From Actinobacillus sp. GY-402 (GTDB taxonomy: Bacteria; Pseudomonadota; Gammaproteobacteria; Enterobacterales; Pasteurellaceae), in assembly GCF_014843355.1 (NCBI RefSeq), contig NZ_CP062137.1, forward strand, positions 124,001-188,000: a stretch of 64,000 nt of DNA, given 5' to 3'. The translations under genes and the position numbers were made by a program. Shown one piece after another: positions 27,984 to 37,855 of this stretch (the first letter of the stretch is position 1; each line of letters begins with the position of its first letter). The notes under the pieces were generated by a model. The model was not told the origin of the DNA. It worked only from the letters and a program-made list of their open reading frames with translations, and ran no database searches.

Positions 27984-28724
27984 TTAATTCTCTCCCTTTT
28001 CATTCTGCATTAATACTTCGGCGATATGCATAACTTTTACTTTTTTACCTTCACGGCTTAAACGTCCTGCAATGTTCATTAAACAGCTGACGTCTGCGCC
28101 TACTAAATAATCCGGTTCCGCTTCGCTGATATTCATCACTTTTTCCGTTACCATTTCGCCGGAAATTTCCGCCATTTTAACCGAGAAAGTGCCGCCGAAA
28201 CCGCAACATGTCTGTTGATTGTGAATCGGAAGTAACTGTAAACCTTTTACGTTCTGTAACAAGGTTAGCGGTTCCCGTACAATGCCGAGTTTACGGGTCA
28301 GGCTGCAGGAAGGATGATAAACCGCTTTACCGGTTAAGGTAGCGCCGACATTTTCAACTTTCAGAACGTTAACGATGAAATCGGTGATGTCGTAGAAACG
28401 ATCAGCCACTTTTTGTGCGCGTACCGCCCAATCCGGTTCGCCGAACCGTTCGAAATATTCGGGATAATTTTTAACGGCGTAAACGCAGGAACCCGCCGGC
28501 GCCACGATTGGATAGTCGTTCACTTCAAAGGTTTCCACCAGATTTTTCATGCCGGGAATCGCTTGTTTGGCATAACCGCTGTTGATAGCGGGTTGGCCGC
28601 AACATCCCTGTTTTTCAAGAAACACGACATTGCAGCCGAGTTTTTCCAGCAGAAGCACCGAATGCTTACCGACACCGCTTTTGACGATATCCGCAATACA
28701 GGTGACATAAAAATTGACGTTCAT
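27984..28724 (-). CDS. lutA: Lactate utilization protein LutA (YkgE, CCG domain)
   Basis: 246-residue protein with two CCG domains like those of heterodisulfide reductase B and GlpC: QGCCGQPAINSGY and QTCCGFGGTFS. These bind an unusual iron-sulfur centre. ATG 28724 is preferred because TTTGGAG sits 5 bases upstream; GTG at 28730 is also in frame. It comes 57 bases after lctP. With LutB and LutC it makes a lactate dehydrogenase unrelated to LldD. Confidence 0.92.
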   Translation of the reverse strand: MNVNFYVTCIADIVKSGVGKHSVLLLEKLGCNVVFLEKQGCCGQPAINSGYAKQAIPGMKNLVETFEVNDYPIVAPAGSCVYAVKNYPEYFERFGEPDWAVRAQKVADRFYDITDFIVNVLKVENVGATLTGKAVYHPSCSLTRKLGIVREPLTLLQNVKGLQLLPIHNQQTCCGFGGTFSVKMAEISGEMVTEKVMNISEAEPDYLVGADVSCLMNIAGRLSREGKKVKVMHIAEVLMQNEKGEN

Positions 28725-28781
28725 ATTCACTCCAAAAAATAAATCGGCACACAGACGTTGTGCCGAGAAAATAACGTGTCG

Positions 28782-30377
28782 TTACAGGTTAAAGAATAAC
28801 GGAATAACAAACAATGCGACCAGCGCGGCAATGACACCGTAAATAAACATCGGAACCACGGTGTGTTTGATGATGCTACCTTCCTGATTATCAATATTCA
28901 ATACGGAAGATACGGCTACGATATTATTGATACAAACCATATTACCCATTGCGCCGCCCACGGATTGTAAAGCAAGAATCAGTGCGGTGGATAATCCGGT
29001 AAGTTCTGCGGTAGAAAGTTGTACGCTACCGAAGGTCAGATTGGAAACCGTATTGGAACCGGAGAAGAACGCGCCGACCGCGCCAAGGTAAGAAGAAAAC
29101 AACGTCCAATGTTCGCCGGTGGTTTCCGCAAATGTTTTACCGATGGTTTTCACCATGGAACCGTCTCCGCCGACCAACATTAAATTTACCATAATTAATG
29201 CTCCGACCAACGCAATAAACGGGTTTTTACTTTGACGCAAACTGACGGCAAAGATTTCGCGGGTTTGACGGAATGACATAGAAAATAGCGGAACGGCGAT
29301 TAATACGGTGATCACAAACGGAATCAGTGCAGGAACATAAAGCAGTTTATAGCTGGCGCTGACCGGAGTATCAAAAATATTTTTTAATGAGAAGACTAAA
29401 CCGCGGCTGACTTCGAAATCGCCTAATGAACCGATTCGGGTAACAAACCAGGTTGTGGTATCGTTCATCCAGGCTTTGAACGGTAATTGCTGGATACGAG
29501 TAATAATTAAAATGGCGATAAGCATAGCGGTCGGCAACAGCGCTTTTGCCACCTGGCTGCCGGATACCGCTTTGCCGTCCAAAGTGTTTTCCACTTTTGC
29601 CAATCCGATGCCTCGATTGGCAGCAATAACAGAAATCAACAAACCGATGGCGCCGCCGACCAGAGCAGGAAATTCATAATTGATTTGAGCAATTAGGAAA
29701 TAAGGAATAACGCAAGCAAAAACGCTAAGATAGATAAAGCCGATGTTTTGGCGGATTTCTTTCCAGCTTACTAAAACGCGTAATGCCAACAGCGGAATGA
29801 CGAAAGCGGCAAAACTGTGGATTAATGCGGTCATAGAGCCGACTTGCAGAATTTGATCTTCGGCCAATTTCAGCGGACCGAAACCGAACCAGGTCGGTGT
29901 TCCCACCGCGCCGAAAGATACCGGCACCGAGTTCATAATTAAGGCTAAAATTGCCACTTTAATCGGATTAAAGCCCAATCCGACCAAAATAGGCGCGGCG
30001 ATGGCCGCCGGCGTACCGAAGCCGCTGGCGCCTTCAATCATAAAGGCAAAAGCCCAACCGATAATCATTAATTGCGCAACCGGATTCGGATTGATGTTGC
30101 CCAGCCAGCGACGCAAAATATTGGTGGCGCCTGACATTTCGGAGAATTTGTTAAACAGAATTGCGCCGAAAATAACCGTAATCGGGGTTTGTACGGCAAC
30201 GATACTGGCGGTGACATTGGCGCTGATCGTCGCGATGTCGGTGCCGAAATAGGCCAGATGAATCATCAGAACGACAACCGCAATCCAGGGCAAAGCCACA
30301 TAAGACGGTAATGCGTTACGTTTTACCATCAGGTAAATTAATAAAATAATGGGAAAAATACTAAGAGCAAATGCCAT
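28782..30377 (-). CDS. lctP: L-lactate permease (LctP/LldP family)
   Basis: 531-residue inner-membrane lactate/proton symporter with about 13 helices. The family text GASGFGTPAAIAAPIL, GAVGTPTWFGFGPLKL and SGSNTVSNLTFGSVQ is present. It is the first gene of the lactate operon, followed by lutABC on the same strand. The promoter region holds TTTGATGAGGATCACA (30454-30469), which fits a CRP site with one mismatch and an FNR site (TTGAT-N4-ATCA) equally, so control by carbon or oxygen is likely. Confidence 0.94.
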   Translation of the reverse strand: MAFALSIFPIILLIYLMVKRNALPSYVALPWIAVVVLMIHLAYFGTDIATISANVTASIVAVQTPITVIFGAILFNKFSEMSGATNILRRWLGNINPNPVAQLMIIGWAFAFMIEGASGFGTPAAIAAPILVGLGFNPIKVAILALIMNSVPVSFGAVGTPTWFGFGPLKLAEDQILQVGSMTALIHSFAAFVIPLLALRVLVSWKEIRQNIGFIYLSVFACVIPYFLIAQINYEFPALVGGAIGLLISVIAANRGIGLAKVENTLDGKAVSGSQVAKALLPTAMLIAILIITRIQQLPFKAWMNDTTTWFVTRIGSLGDFEVSRGLVFSLKNIFDTPVSASYKLLYVPALIPFVITVLIAVPLFSMSFRQTREIFAVSLRQSKNPFIALVGALIMVNLMLVGGDGSMVKTIGKTFAETTGEHWTLFSSYLGAVGAFFSGSNTVSNLTFGSVQLSTAELTGLSTALILALQSVGGAMGNMVCINNIVAVSSVLNIDNQEGSIIKHTVVPMFIYGVIAALVALFVIPLFFNL

Positions 30378-30453
30378 GATCAGATCCTTTTTTTAAAATA
30401 CTGGTGGCATTGTATTGAAAAAATGTTAAAAAAATAGCTTGAATTTGTAAAAT

Positions 30454-30469
30454 TTTGATGAGGATCACA
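30454..30469 (-). promoter_or_regulatory. CRP- or FNR-like site upstream of lctP
   Basis: TTTGA-TGAGGA-TCACA matches TGTGA-N6-TCACA in 9 of 10 positions; the inner TTGAT-GAGG-ATCAC matches TTGAT-N4-ATCAA in 9 of 10. It lies about 60 bases upstream of a start implied by a minus-strand TACAAT (30409-30414). Confidence 0.5.
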
Positions 30470-30620
30470 AAATTTTTTGTAACATTTATGCCATATCACT
30501 CTATCGAGGTAGGTTTTGCTCTGCCGACCGTTAAAGTGCGGTCAAAAAATCCACAGTTTTTTTCGGGGTAACGACATCACCGGGCAAATGTTCGCCACGC
30601 TATATTGTCTCGCATCATTT

Positions 30621-31313
30621 TTACGCTTTTTCCGTATTCATTAACCAGCGGTGCAGATGCAATTCCACAATATCAATCAGATGTTTTAAAAAAGCGGTAT
30701 CCTGTCCCTGATAAAATTGTGTGGCATCGCGCGAAGTAAATAACAACAAGGCGTTGGCGTGATGATGGTTGCCGCTGATTCCGAGCAGGCAGCAGGCGAG
30801 AGAACCGACCGGCAATTCTTCCGGCAGAAACAGCAGACTTTTTTCTTTGCCGGATAATTCGCCCAGGTAAATTTTTTTCAATCCCATGCGTTCCAACCGA
30901 ATGATTTCAAAGGCTTTTCTGTCCACCCAATGTTGTTCGGGCACGTCGTCGGTTTTCATCCAGCTATCCCGAAACAGTAAAATCTTGGCTTGCTGTAAAT
31001 CGTATTGTTGCGCCCAATCATTAATTTTTTGTACGCCGTCGAGGAAATGTTCGGTATGGGATAATTGCTGTTGCAACGGCATTAATCCTAGAAAAATATC
31101 CTGCTCGCGGTGCGCAAGCCGTCCGAAAATCGCCAGTTCCCGTTCCAGTTCTTTAATCCGTTCCCGTTGGCGTTCCAGCTGCATTTCCACCAATGACAGC
31201 GTGCCTTTTTGCCGATGAGGAATCTGTAACGTATCCAGCAATTCCAGGTGACGGACGAAAAAGTGCGGGTGATTTTTCAGGTATTTTACGATTTGTTGTT
31301 CCGTTTCGTTCAT
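30621..31313 (-). CDS. DUF484 family protein (GAF-like fold)
   Basis: 230-residue cytoplasmic protein. The opening NETEQQIVKYLKNHPHFF and the leucine-rich helix LVEMQLERQRERIKELEREL mark DUF484, followed by a GAF-like sensor domain. In E. coli the homologue yigA lies between dapF and xerC, the same neighbour relation as here. ATG 31313 begins the conserved region. The frame is open upstream into dapF, but those codons lie in the dapF terminator and are unlikely to be translated. Function unknown. Confidence 0.85.
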   Translation of the reverse strand: MNETEQQIVKYLKNHPHFFVRHLELLDTLQIPHRQKGTLSLVEMQLERQRERIKELERELAIFGRLAHREQDIFLGLMPLQQQLSHTEHFLDGVQKINDWAQQYDLQQAKILLFRDSWMKTDDVPEQHWVDRKAFEIIRLERMGLKKIYLGELSGKEKSLLFLPEELPVGSLACCLLGISGNHHHANALLLFTSRDATQFYQGQDTAFLKHLIDIVELHLHRWLMNTEKA

Positions 31314-31320
31314 TTGAGAT

Positions 31321-31347
31321 AAAAATACCGAGTTTTCACTCGGTATT
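31321..31347 (-). terminator. Terminator/attenuator between dapF and DUF484 gene
   Basis: AATACCGAGT-TTTC-ACTCGGTATT is a perfect 10-base stem; on the minus strand it is followed by TTTTTAT. It lies right after the dapF stop and 8 bases before the next ATG. Confidence 0.8.
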
Positions 31348-31350
31348 CCT

Positions 31351-32175
31351 TTAAAGTTTGATAGCTCCGTCATAGACATGAGTGGCGTCGCCGGTCATAT
31401 AGAGCGGATGACCTTCACCCTCCCATTCGATCGTAAGTGAACCGCCGGGCAAATCCACTTGTACCGGCGAATCAAGCAGACCCTGCATGATTCCGACCGC
31501 CGCCGCCGCACAGGCACCACTGCCGCAGGCTTGGGTTTCGCCCGCACCGCGCTCGTACACGCGAAGTTTAATGTGATGACGATCAATCACTTGCATGAAT
31601 CCCGCATTGACACGTTCCGGAAAACGTTCGTGGTTTTCCAGTAACGGACCTAATTGGGCGACATTTGCCGTTTCGATATCTTCCACCTGAACCACACAAT
31701 GCGGGTTTCCCATAGACACCGCACCGCATAATACCGTTTGAATCTCTGTGCGGAGAATGTAGTTTTTTTCGAATTTATTAGCGTTAAACGGAATTTTAGC
31801 CGGTTCCCAAATCGGTTCGCCCATGTTGACGCGAATCATGCCGTCGTCTTTAACGGTGAGCACCATTCTGCCTTTTGCCGTGCTGACGGCAATGTCTTTT
31901 TTATTGGTCAGACCTTTCAATGTGACAAAACGGGCGAAACAACGGGCACCGTTGCCGCATTGCGCCACTTCGCTGCCGTCCGCATTAAAAATGCGGTAAT
32001 GGAAATCCAAATCCGGATCATAAGGCGGTTCCACCAGTAAAAGCTGGTCGAAACCGATACCACGATGACGATCGGCGAGTTTTTTTATCACTTCTTCCGG
32101 AAAGAAGACGTTTTGCGTTACGGCGTCCACCACGACAAAGTCGTTGCCGAGTCCGTGCATTTTGGAAAATTGCAT
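31351..32175 (-). CDS. dapF: Diaminopimelate epimerase DapF
   Basis: Interconverts LL- and meso-diaminopimelate for lysine and peptidoglycan synthesis, using two cysteines and no cofactor. 274 residues, identical in length to the H. influenzae enzyme. Catalytic Cys73 is in AQCGNGARC and the second, near 217, in [13 protein letters not shown]. The start [17 protein letters not shown] is at 32175, with GGA just upstream; in-frame codons further upstream are not conserved. It is divergent from uppS. Confidence 0.95.
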   Translation of the reverse strand: MQFSKMHGLGNDFVVVDAVTQNVFFPEEVIKKLADRHRGIGFDQLLLVEPPYDPDLDFHYRIFNADGSEVAQCGNGARCFARFVTLKGLTNKKDIAVSTAKGRMVLTVKDDGMIRVNMGEPIWEPAKIPFNANKFEKNYILRTEIQTVLCGAVSMGNPHCVVQVEDIETANVAQLGPLLENHERFPERVNAGFMQVIDRHHIKLRVYERGAGETQACGSGACAAAAVGIMQGLLDSPVQVDLPGGSLTIEWEGEGHPLYMTGDATHVYDGAIKL

Positions 32176-32410
32176 TTTTCCGTCCTGAATCAAAAATAAG
32201 ATGTTTCGCATTATAGTGCGCGATTGAATCGGAGTAAATACGCGTTCGGTCGCAAAAGAAAATGACAGCAATAGGGGGTTATGCTATATTTCATGCAATT
32301 TTATAAGCGGTAAAGTGCGGGCAAAAAACGTAACGTTTTTTCGCATCGTTTTGACCGGCGATGAACGCTCTGTTCGGAGATTGTCAATAAATTTAATAAT
32401 TTTGAATAAA

Positions 32411-33130
32411 ATGAAAGAACTGGATTCAAATAACATCCCAAAACACGTGGCTATCATTATGGACGGCAACGGACGTTGGGCCAAGCAACAGGGCAAAATT
32501 CGGGTTTTCGGGCATTCCAACGGTGTGAAAGCCGTGCGTCGTTCCGTTTCTTATGCGCTGCGTAGCGGCGTGCAGGTGCTGACTTTGTATGCGTTCAGCA
32601 GTGAAAACTGGAACCGTCCCGAAGCCGAAGTATCCGCGCTGATGGCATTGTTTATGCAGGCGCTGGATCGTGAAGTCAAAAAACTGCATAAAAACAACAT
32701 CAAATTGCAGGTGTTGGGCGATAAATCGGGCTTCAGTGAGAAACTGCAGGAAAAAATCGAGAAAGCGGAAAAATTAACGGAAAATAATACGGCGTTGATC
32801 GTGAATATTGCGGCGAATTACGGCGGTTGCTGGGATATCGTGCAGGCGGCGAAAAAATTGGCGGCGCAGGTTAAGGAAGGAACGCTGGAAGTCGACCAGA
32901 TCACGGAAGAACTTTTCCAGCGAAACTTGGTCACAGAAGAGCAGCCTGCGGTGGATTTGCTGATTCGGACCAGCGGCGAACAACGCATCAGTAACTTTTT
33001 ACTTTGGCAGATTGCTTATGCGGAACTTTATTTTTCCGATGTGCTTTGGCCGGATTTTAACGAAAAAGAATTTAATCATGCAATTTTTGCATTTCAACAA
33101 CGTGAACGCCGTTTTGGCGGTTCAGAATAA
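32411..33130 (+). CDS. uppS: Undecaprenyl diphosphate synthase UppS
   Basis: cis-Prenyltransferase that makes the C55 lipid carrier for peptidoglycan and LPS. 239 residues. [14 protein letters not shown] with catalytic Asp18 is at 13-26; [11 protein letters not shown] binds diphosphate; [17 protein letters not shown] is the second signature (usual TGGE is TSGE here). ATG 32411 has no strong ribosome site, but it begins the conserved region. It opens the run uppS-cdsA-rseP-bamA-skp-lpxD. The gap before it holds a near-perfect palindrome (32323-32341, AAAAAACGT/ACGTTTTTT). Confidence 0.94.
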   Translation: MKELDSNNIPKHVAIIMDGNGRWAKQQGKIRVFGHSNGVKAVRRSVSYALRSGVQVLTLYAFSSENWNRPEAEVSALMALFMQALDREVKKLHKNNIKLQVLGDKSGFSEKLQEKIEKAEKLTENNTALIVNIAANYGGCWDIVQAAKKLAAQVKEGTLEVDQITEELFQRNLVTEEQPAVDLLIRTSGEQRISNFLLWQIAYAELYFSDVLWPDFNEKEFNHAIFAFQQRERRFGGSE

Positions 33131-33142
33131 AGGAGCCAGACT

Positions 33143-34009
33143 TTGCTAAAAGAACGTGTTTTATCGGCGATTGTATTGATTGCCATCGTTTGTGCCGCAT
33201 TATTCCTTTTTTCCCCTTTTTATTTTGCTCTGACCTTAGGCGCGGTAGTGGCCCTCGGCGTGTGGGAGTGGACGCAGTTTCCGCGTTTTAATCACAGTGT
33301 TTGGCGTTTTTCTTTAACGGCGATTGCTTCGGCTTTTTTATTTTTATGGATTTACAGCCAAGCGTCCTATTTGAACGCCGGAAAAGTGTTTGCCGGTTAT
33401 GCGCAACCGATTTTGTTGTTTGCCGTCATTTGGTGGTTTGCGGCGTTTTTCTTGGTGATCGGTTATCCGAAATCCGCCGCAATTTGGCGAAAATCCGTGA
33501 TTTTGCAGCTGCTTTTCGCTTTTCTTACTTTAGTCCCGTTTTTGGTCGGTGTGTTGAAATTACGTTTGGATCAATACACCGCCGACAGCATTCACGGTAT
33601 TCAATTATTACTGTACGTCTTTGTTTTGGTGTGGGCGGCGGACAGCGGCGCTTATTTCGCCGGTCGGAAATTCGGTAAACATAAACTGGCGCCGAAAGTC
33701 TCGCCGGGCAAAACCTGGCAGGGCGTTATCGGCGGATTAATCACCGCTTGTATTTTGGCGGCGTTATTTATTCATTTTGCCGGCGACAGTTTATTTAGTC
33801 ACGGAACGTTGCCAAGTTTGACCGCACTTTCGGTGGCAACGGTTGCCGTGTCCGTCTTGGGCGATTTAACCGAAAGCATGTTTAAACGGGAAAGCGGCAT
33901 TAAAGACAGCGGCAATTTAATTCCGGGACATGGCGGGGTGCTGGACCGAATCGATAGCCTGACGGCGGCAACGCCGTTCTTTGCCTATTTTTATTTCTTT
34001 GTTTTATAA
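33143..34009 (+). CDS. cdsA: Phosphatidate cytidylyltransferase CdsA
   Basis: Makes CDP-diacylglycerol from phosphatidate and CTP for phospholipids. 288 residues and about eight helices. The family signature near the C-terminus is GNLIPGHGGVLDRIDSL, with metal-binding Asp. WAADSGAYFAGRKFGKHKL is the other conserved loop. The start is TTG 33143 with AGGAG 7 bases upstream, 12 bases after uppS, so they are coupled. One USS at about 33820 is read LTAL. Confidence 0.94.
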   Translation: MLKERVLSAIVLIAIVCAALFLFSPFYFALTLGAVVALGVWEWTQFPRFNHSVWRFSLTAIASAFLFLWIYSQASYLNAGKVFAGYAQPILLFAVIWWFAAFFLVIGYPKSAAIWRKSVILQLLFAFLTLVPFLVGVLKLRLDQYTADSIHGIQLLLYVFVLVWAADSGAYFAGRKFGKHKLAPKVSPGKTWQGVIGGLITACILAALFIHFAGDSLFSHGTLPSLTALSVATVAVSVLGDLTESMFKRESGIKDSGNLIPGHGGVLDRIDSLTAATPFFAYFYFFVL

Positions 34010-34018
34010 GGCAATATA

Positions 34019-35347
34019 ATGTCATTTTTGTGGTCATTGGTTTCATTTATTATCGCCGTCTGTGTACTCGTGTTTGTACACGAGTACGGGCATTTCTGGG
34101 CGGCACGAAAGTGCGGTGTAAAAGTTCATCGTTTTTCCATCGGCTTCGGCAAAGTCTTGTGGCGGCGGGTGGATAAACTTGGCACGGAATTTGCCGTGTC
34201 CGCTATTCCTTTGGGCGGGTACGTGAAAATGCTGGATGAGCGTAATGAAGAGGTTCCGGTCGAACTGAAACCGCAATCCTTTAATGGCAAAACCGTGTTG
34301 CAGCGCGCATTTATTATTGCCGCCGGTCCGCTGGCGAATTTCCTGTTCGCCGTTTTGGCTTACTGGATTATTTATGCGGTGGGTATTCCCGCGGTGAAAC
34401 CGGTTATTGCCAAGATTGAACCGAATTCCGTTGCCGCCGCGGCGCAGCTTCAACCCGACAGCCAAATTCTTGCGGTAGACGGTGAAGACGCGCCGGATTG
34501 GGAAACCGTCAATATGCTGCTGGCAAGTAAATTAGGCAATGATTCCGTCATTTTAACCTTAACGCCTTTCGGTGAAGATCAGCCTCGGGACAAAGTGCTG
34601 AATTTGCAGAATTGGTCGTTTAATCCTGAAAAAGAATCCGCTTTTCGTGCCTTAGGTATTCAACCCGTCGCGAGTAAAGCCGGCAATGTGTTATCGAGTG
34701 TGGTCAGCGGTTCGCCGGCGGAACGGGCCGGATTAAAAGTCGGTGACGTATTATTGCAACAGGACGGCTCGCCGGTGGTCTGGTCTGATTTGGTGGCACA
34801 AATTCAAAAAGGAAACCCGATCTCTTTGCTGATTGAGCGCCAGGGCGAACGCCATACTATTTCTTTTACTCCTGTGGAAAAAGACGGCAAATATTTTGCC
34901 GGTATCGCGCCGACCTTTGAACCGGTTAATGAAAAGTACCGTACCGAATTAAAATATGATATTCTTGAGGCGCTTAAAAAAGGCGTTGAAAAGACCGCGC
35001 AACTATCTTGGTTAACGATTAAAGTGATCGGTAAATTATTTACCGGCGATCTATCGTTGAATAATCTTAGCGGGCCGATTTCCATCGCGCAGGGAGCGGG
35101 CATGTCGGCCAGTATCGGTTTGGTCTATTTCCTGAGTTTTATGGCGTTAATCAGTGTGAATCTCGGCATTATGAATCTGTTCCCGTTACCGGTACTGGAC
35201 GGCGGACATTTGGTTTTTCTGGCGGTCGAAGGTATTAAAGGTAAGCCCGTTTCAGAAAAAATACAGGATTTTTGTTACCGAATCGGAGCAGCGTTGCTTT
35301 TAATGCTGACCGTATTTGCTTTATTTAACGATTTCTTACGTTTATAA
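34019..35347 (+). CDS. rseP: Site-2 zinc protease RseP
   Basis: Intramembrane metalloprotease that cuts the anti-sigma factor RseA after DegS and clears signal peptides. 442 residues. The zinc site HEYGH is at 21-25 in the first helix; tandem PDZ domains lie around 120-310 (second one NVLSSVVSGSPAERAGLKVGD); the third ligand motif LFPLPVLDGGHL is near 385. It starts 9 bases after cdsA. It links the envelope operon to the sigma-E stress response. Confidence 0.95.
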   Translation: MSFLWSLVSFIIAVCVLVFVHEYGHFWAARKCGVKVHRFSIGFGKVLWRRVDKLGTEFAVSAIPLGGYVKMLDERNEEVPVELKPQSFNGKTVLQRAFIIAAGPLANFLFAVLAYWIIYAVGIPAVKPVIAKIEPNSVAAAAQLQPDSQILAVDGEDAPDWETVNMLLASKLGNDSVILTLTPFGEDQPRDKVLNLQNWSFNPEKESAFRALGIQPVASKAGNVLSSVVSGSPAERAGLKVGDVLLQQDGSPVVWSDLVAQIQKGNPISLLIERQGERHTISFTPVEKDGKYFAGIAPTFEPVNEKYRTELKYDILEALKKGVEKTAQLSWLTIKVIGKLFTGDLSLNNLSGPISIAQGAGMSASIGLVYFLSFMALISVNLGIMNLFPLPVLDGGHLVFLAVEGIKGKPVSEKIQDFCYRIGAALLLMLTVFALFNDFLRL

Positions 35348-35392
35348 AAAAACGTGAAAAAATATAACCGCACTTTATAGGTGATTTAAACA

Positions 35393-37753
35393 ATGAAAAA
35401 ACTTTTAGTAGCTAGTTTGTTATTCGGCTCTGCCAGTGCGTATGCGGCGCCATTCGTTGTGCAGGATATTCGGATTGATGGCGTGCAATCGGGTGCGGAA
35501 GGGAAAGTCCTTGCGGGATTGCCGGTGCAAGTGGGGAAACGGGTAACGGATTCCGATATTGCAAATGTGGTAAAAACGCTTTATTCGCGCGGTTATGATA
35601 ATGTGCAGGCGAGTCGTGAGGGCAACACTTTGCTTATTTCCGTGACGCAACAGCCGGTTATTGCGGATGTCACGGTTTCCGGTAACGATTCAATTCCTAC
35701 CGAAGCGCTGAAAGAAAATTTAGATAACAACGGTTTGAAAGCCGGCGAAGTGCTTAATCGCGAAAAACTGAATGCTTTTGCTAAAAGTCTAGAAGATCAT
35801 TATTACTCAACCGGTCGTTATAACGCGAAAGTTGAACCTGTGGTGAATAACCTGCCGAATAACCGCGCAGAAGTCAAATTACAGGTGACGGAAAACGATG
35901 TGGCGAAGTTAAAGGAAATTACTTTCGACGGCAATAACGCTTTTGACAGCGATACCTTACGCGAACAGATGGAATTAAGCGAAGATGCGTGGTATAAGCT
36001 ATTCGGTGCAAAATTCACCACTGAAGATATGAACAAAGATCTTCAGACGTTAACGGAGTATTACCAAAATCGCGGTTATGCGAAAGCCCGTGTGACGCCG
36101 GATGTCAAATTAAATGACGAAAAAACGGAAGTTCGTCTCGGTTTAAAAGTGGAAGAAGGTGATCGTTATACGCTGAAAAGCGCGCGAATTGTCGGTGATG
36201 TGGGCGGTATGCAGAATGAATTGCAACCGCTGGTTAACAGCCTGCATCTCAATGAAGAGTTGCGCCGCAATGAAATTGTTGATGTTGAGCAAAATATTAA
36301 AAATAAATTGGCGGAACAGGGTTACGCCATGGCGCAGGTGAATATCAGTCCTTCTTTGGATGAAGAAAACAAAACGGCGGATATTACTTATGTGGTGGAT
36401 GCCGGACGCCGTTATTCCGTGCGTCAGATTCGTTTTGAAGGCAATACCGTCAGTGCGGACAGCACATTGCGTCAGGAAATGCGTCAGCAGGAAGGAACGT
36501 GGTTATCCTCCCAGTTGGTGGAATTGGGGAAAACCCGTTTAGATCGCACCGGCTTTTATGAAACCGTAGAATACCGCAATGAGCCGGTGAAAGGTTCGGA
36601 TGATGAAGTAGACGTTATCTATAAAGTGAAAGAGCGTAATACGGGCAGCATTAACTTCGGTATCGGTTACGGTACGGAAAGCGGTTTAAGTTATCAAGCC
36701 AGCATTAAACAGGATAACTTCCTGGGCATGGGATCATCTATCAGTCTGGGCGGTTCCCGCAATGACTACGGTACCAGCGTGGATTTGGCCTATAACGAAC
36801 CTTATTTCACCAAAGACGGTGTCAGTCTGGGCGGAAATGTGTTCTATCAAACCTACGATAACTCGGACACGGACGATAATGTGGCATCCTATAAACGTAA
36901 AACTTACGGGTTAAATCTAACGCTCGGTTTCCCGGTTAACGAAAATAATGCCTATTATATCGGTGCGGGTTACGCCTATAATAAATTAAGCAATATTAGT
37001 CCGGAATATACCCGTAATTTATATCGTGAATCCATGGGTTATGACGGATGGGAATTTAAATCCCATGACTATACGGTTTCCGCAGGTTGGAATTACAATA
37101 GCTTAAACCGCGGTTATTTCCCTACCAAAGGGGTGAAAGCTACCGTCGGCGGAACCGTGACTGTCCCAGGTTCGGATAATAAATTCTATAAATTAAGCGC
37201 GGAAGCTACCGGTTATTATCCGTTAAACCGTGAACATTCATGGGTGCTTTCCGGTCGTGCGTCAGCCGCCTATGCCAACGGATTCAACGGCAAACGTTTA
37301 CCGTTCTATCAAAACTATAACTTGGGCGGTATCGGTACGATCCGCGGTTTCTCTTACGGCGGTTTCGGTCCGCAAGCGATTTACGCGGATAAAAACGGTG
37401 ACTACAATCTTGTTAACGACGATGTGGTGGGCGGTAACGCCATGGCTACGGCAAGCGTGGAATTAATCGTGCCGACACCGTTTGTTGCCGAGAAAAACCA
37501 AAACAGCGTACGTACTTCATTGTTTGTCGATGCGGGCAGTTTGTGGAATACCAAATGGAGCGATGCGGATAAAGCAAGATTCCCGACGCTGCCGGATTAC
37601 GGTGATCCGTCACGTATTCGTGCGTCCGCCGGTGTAGCGTTCCAATGGCAATCGCCGATTGGTCCGCTGGTGTTCTCCTATGCCAAACCAATCAAAAAAT
37701 ATGATGAAGACGACGTAGAACAATTCCAATTCAGTATTGGCGGTTCGTTCTAA
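35393..37753 (+). CDS. bamA: Outer-membrane assembly factor BamA (D15/Oma87)
   Basis: Central subunit of the BAM complex that inserts beta-barrels into the outer membrane. 786 residues: signal peptide MKKLLVASLLFGSASAYA (cleaved about 19), five POTRA domains to about residue 420, then a 16-strand barrel. The loop-6 motif is IRGF in GIGTIRGFSYGG and the C-terminus ends FQFSIGGSF with the final Phe that BAM recognises. This is the D15 / Oma87 protective antigen of the family. The 45-base gap from rseP has one USS and no clear terminator. Confidence 0.96.
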   Translation: MKKLLVASLLFGSASAYAAPFVVQDIRIDGVQSGAEGKVLAGLPVQVGKRVTDSDIANVVKTLYSRGYDNVQASREGNTLLISVTQQPVIADVTVSGNDSIPTEALKENLDNNGLKAGEVLNREKLNAFAKSLEDHYYSTGRYNAKVEPVVNNLPNNRAEVKLQVTENDVAKLKEITFDGNNAFDSDTLREQMELSEDAWYKLFGAKFTTEDMNKDLQTLTEYYQNRGYAKARVTPDVKLNDEKTEVRLGLKVEEGDRYTLKSARIVGDVGGMQNELQPLVNSLHLNEELRRNEIVDVEQNIKNKLAEQGYAMAQVNISPSLDEENKTADITYVVDAGRRYSVRQIRFEGNTVSADSTLRQEMRQQEGTWLSSQLVELGKTRLDRTGFYETVEYRNEPVKGSDDEVDVIYKVKERNTGSINFGIGYGTESGLSYQASIKQDNFLGMGSSISLGGSRNDYGTSVDLAYNEPYFTKDGVSLGGNVFYQTYDNSDTDDNVASYKRKTYGLNLTLGFPVNENNAYYIGAGYAYNKLSNISPEYTRNLYRESMGYDGWEFKSHDYTVSAGWNYNSLNRGYFPTKGVKATVGGTVTVPGSDNKFYKLSAEATGYYPLNREHSWVLSGRASAAYANGFNGKRLPFYQNYNLGGIGTIRGFSYGGFGPQAIYADKNGDYNLVNDDVVGGNAMATASVELIVPTPFVAEKNQNSVRTSLFVDAGSLWNTKWSDADKARFPTLPDYGDPSRIRASAGVAFQWQSPIGPLVFSYAKPIKKYDEDDVEQFQFSIGGSF

Positions 37754-37855
37754 TTCCGATGAACTAATTGAAGGTTTATCAGTCGAAATAAATATCCGTG
37801 TTCATTGTGAAACGGACACGAAATTAATTAACAATCAACCAAGGAAATTTATACA

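Noticed and set aside
30493-30525. Possible fourth copy of the compound-hairpin repeat (GGTAGG...CTGCCGACC)
   Set aside because: Only one poor stem is present, without the second and third hairpins; similarity is within chance.
32323-32341. AAAAAACGT/ACGTTTTTT palindrome before uppS
   Set aside because: It looks like a terminator, but no gene ends upstream on either strand; too little to name a regulator.
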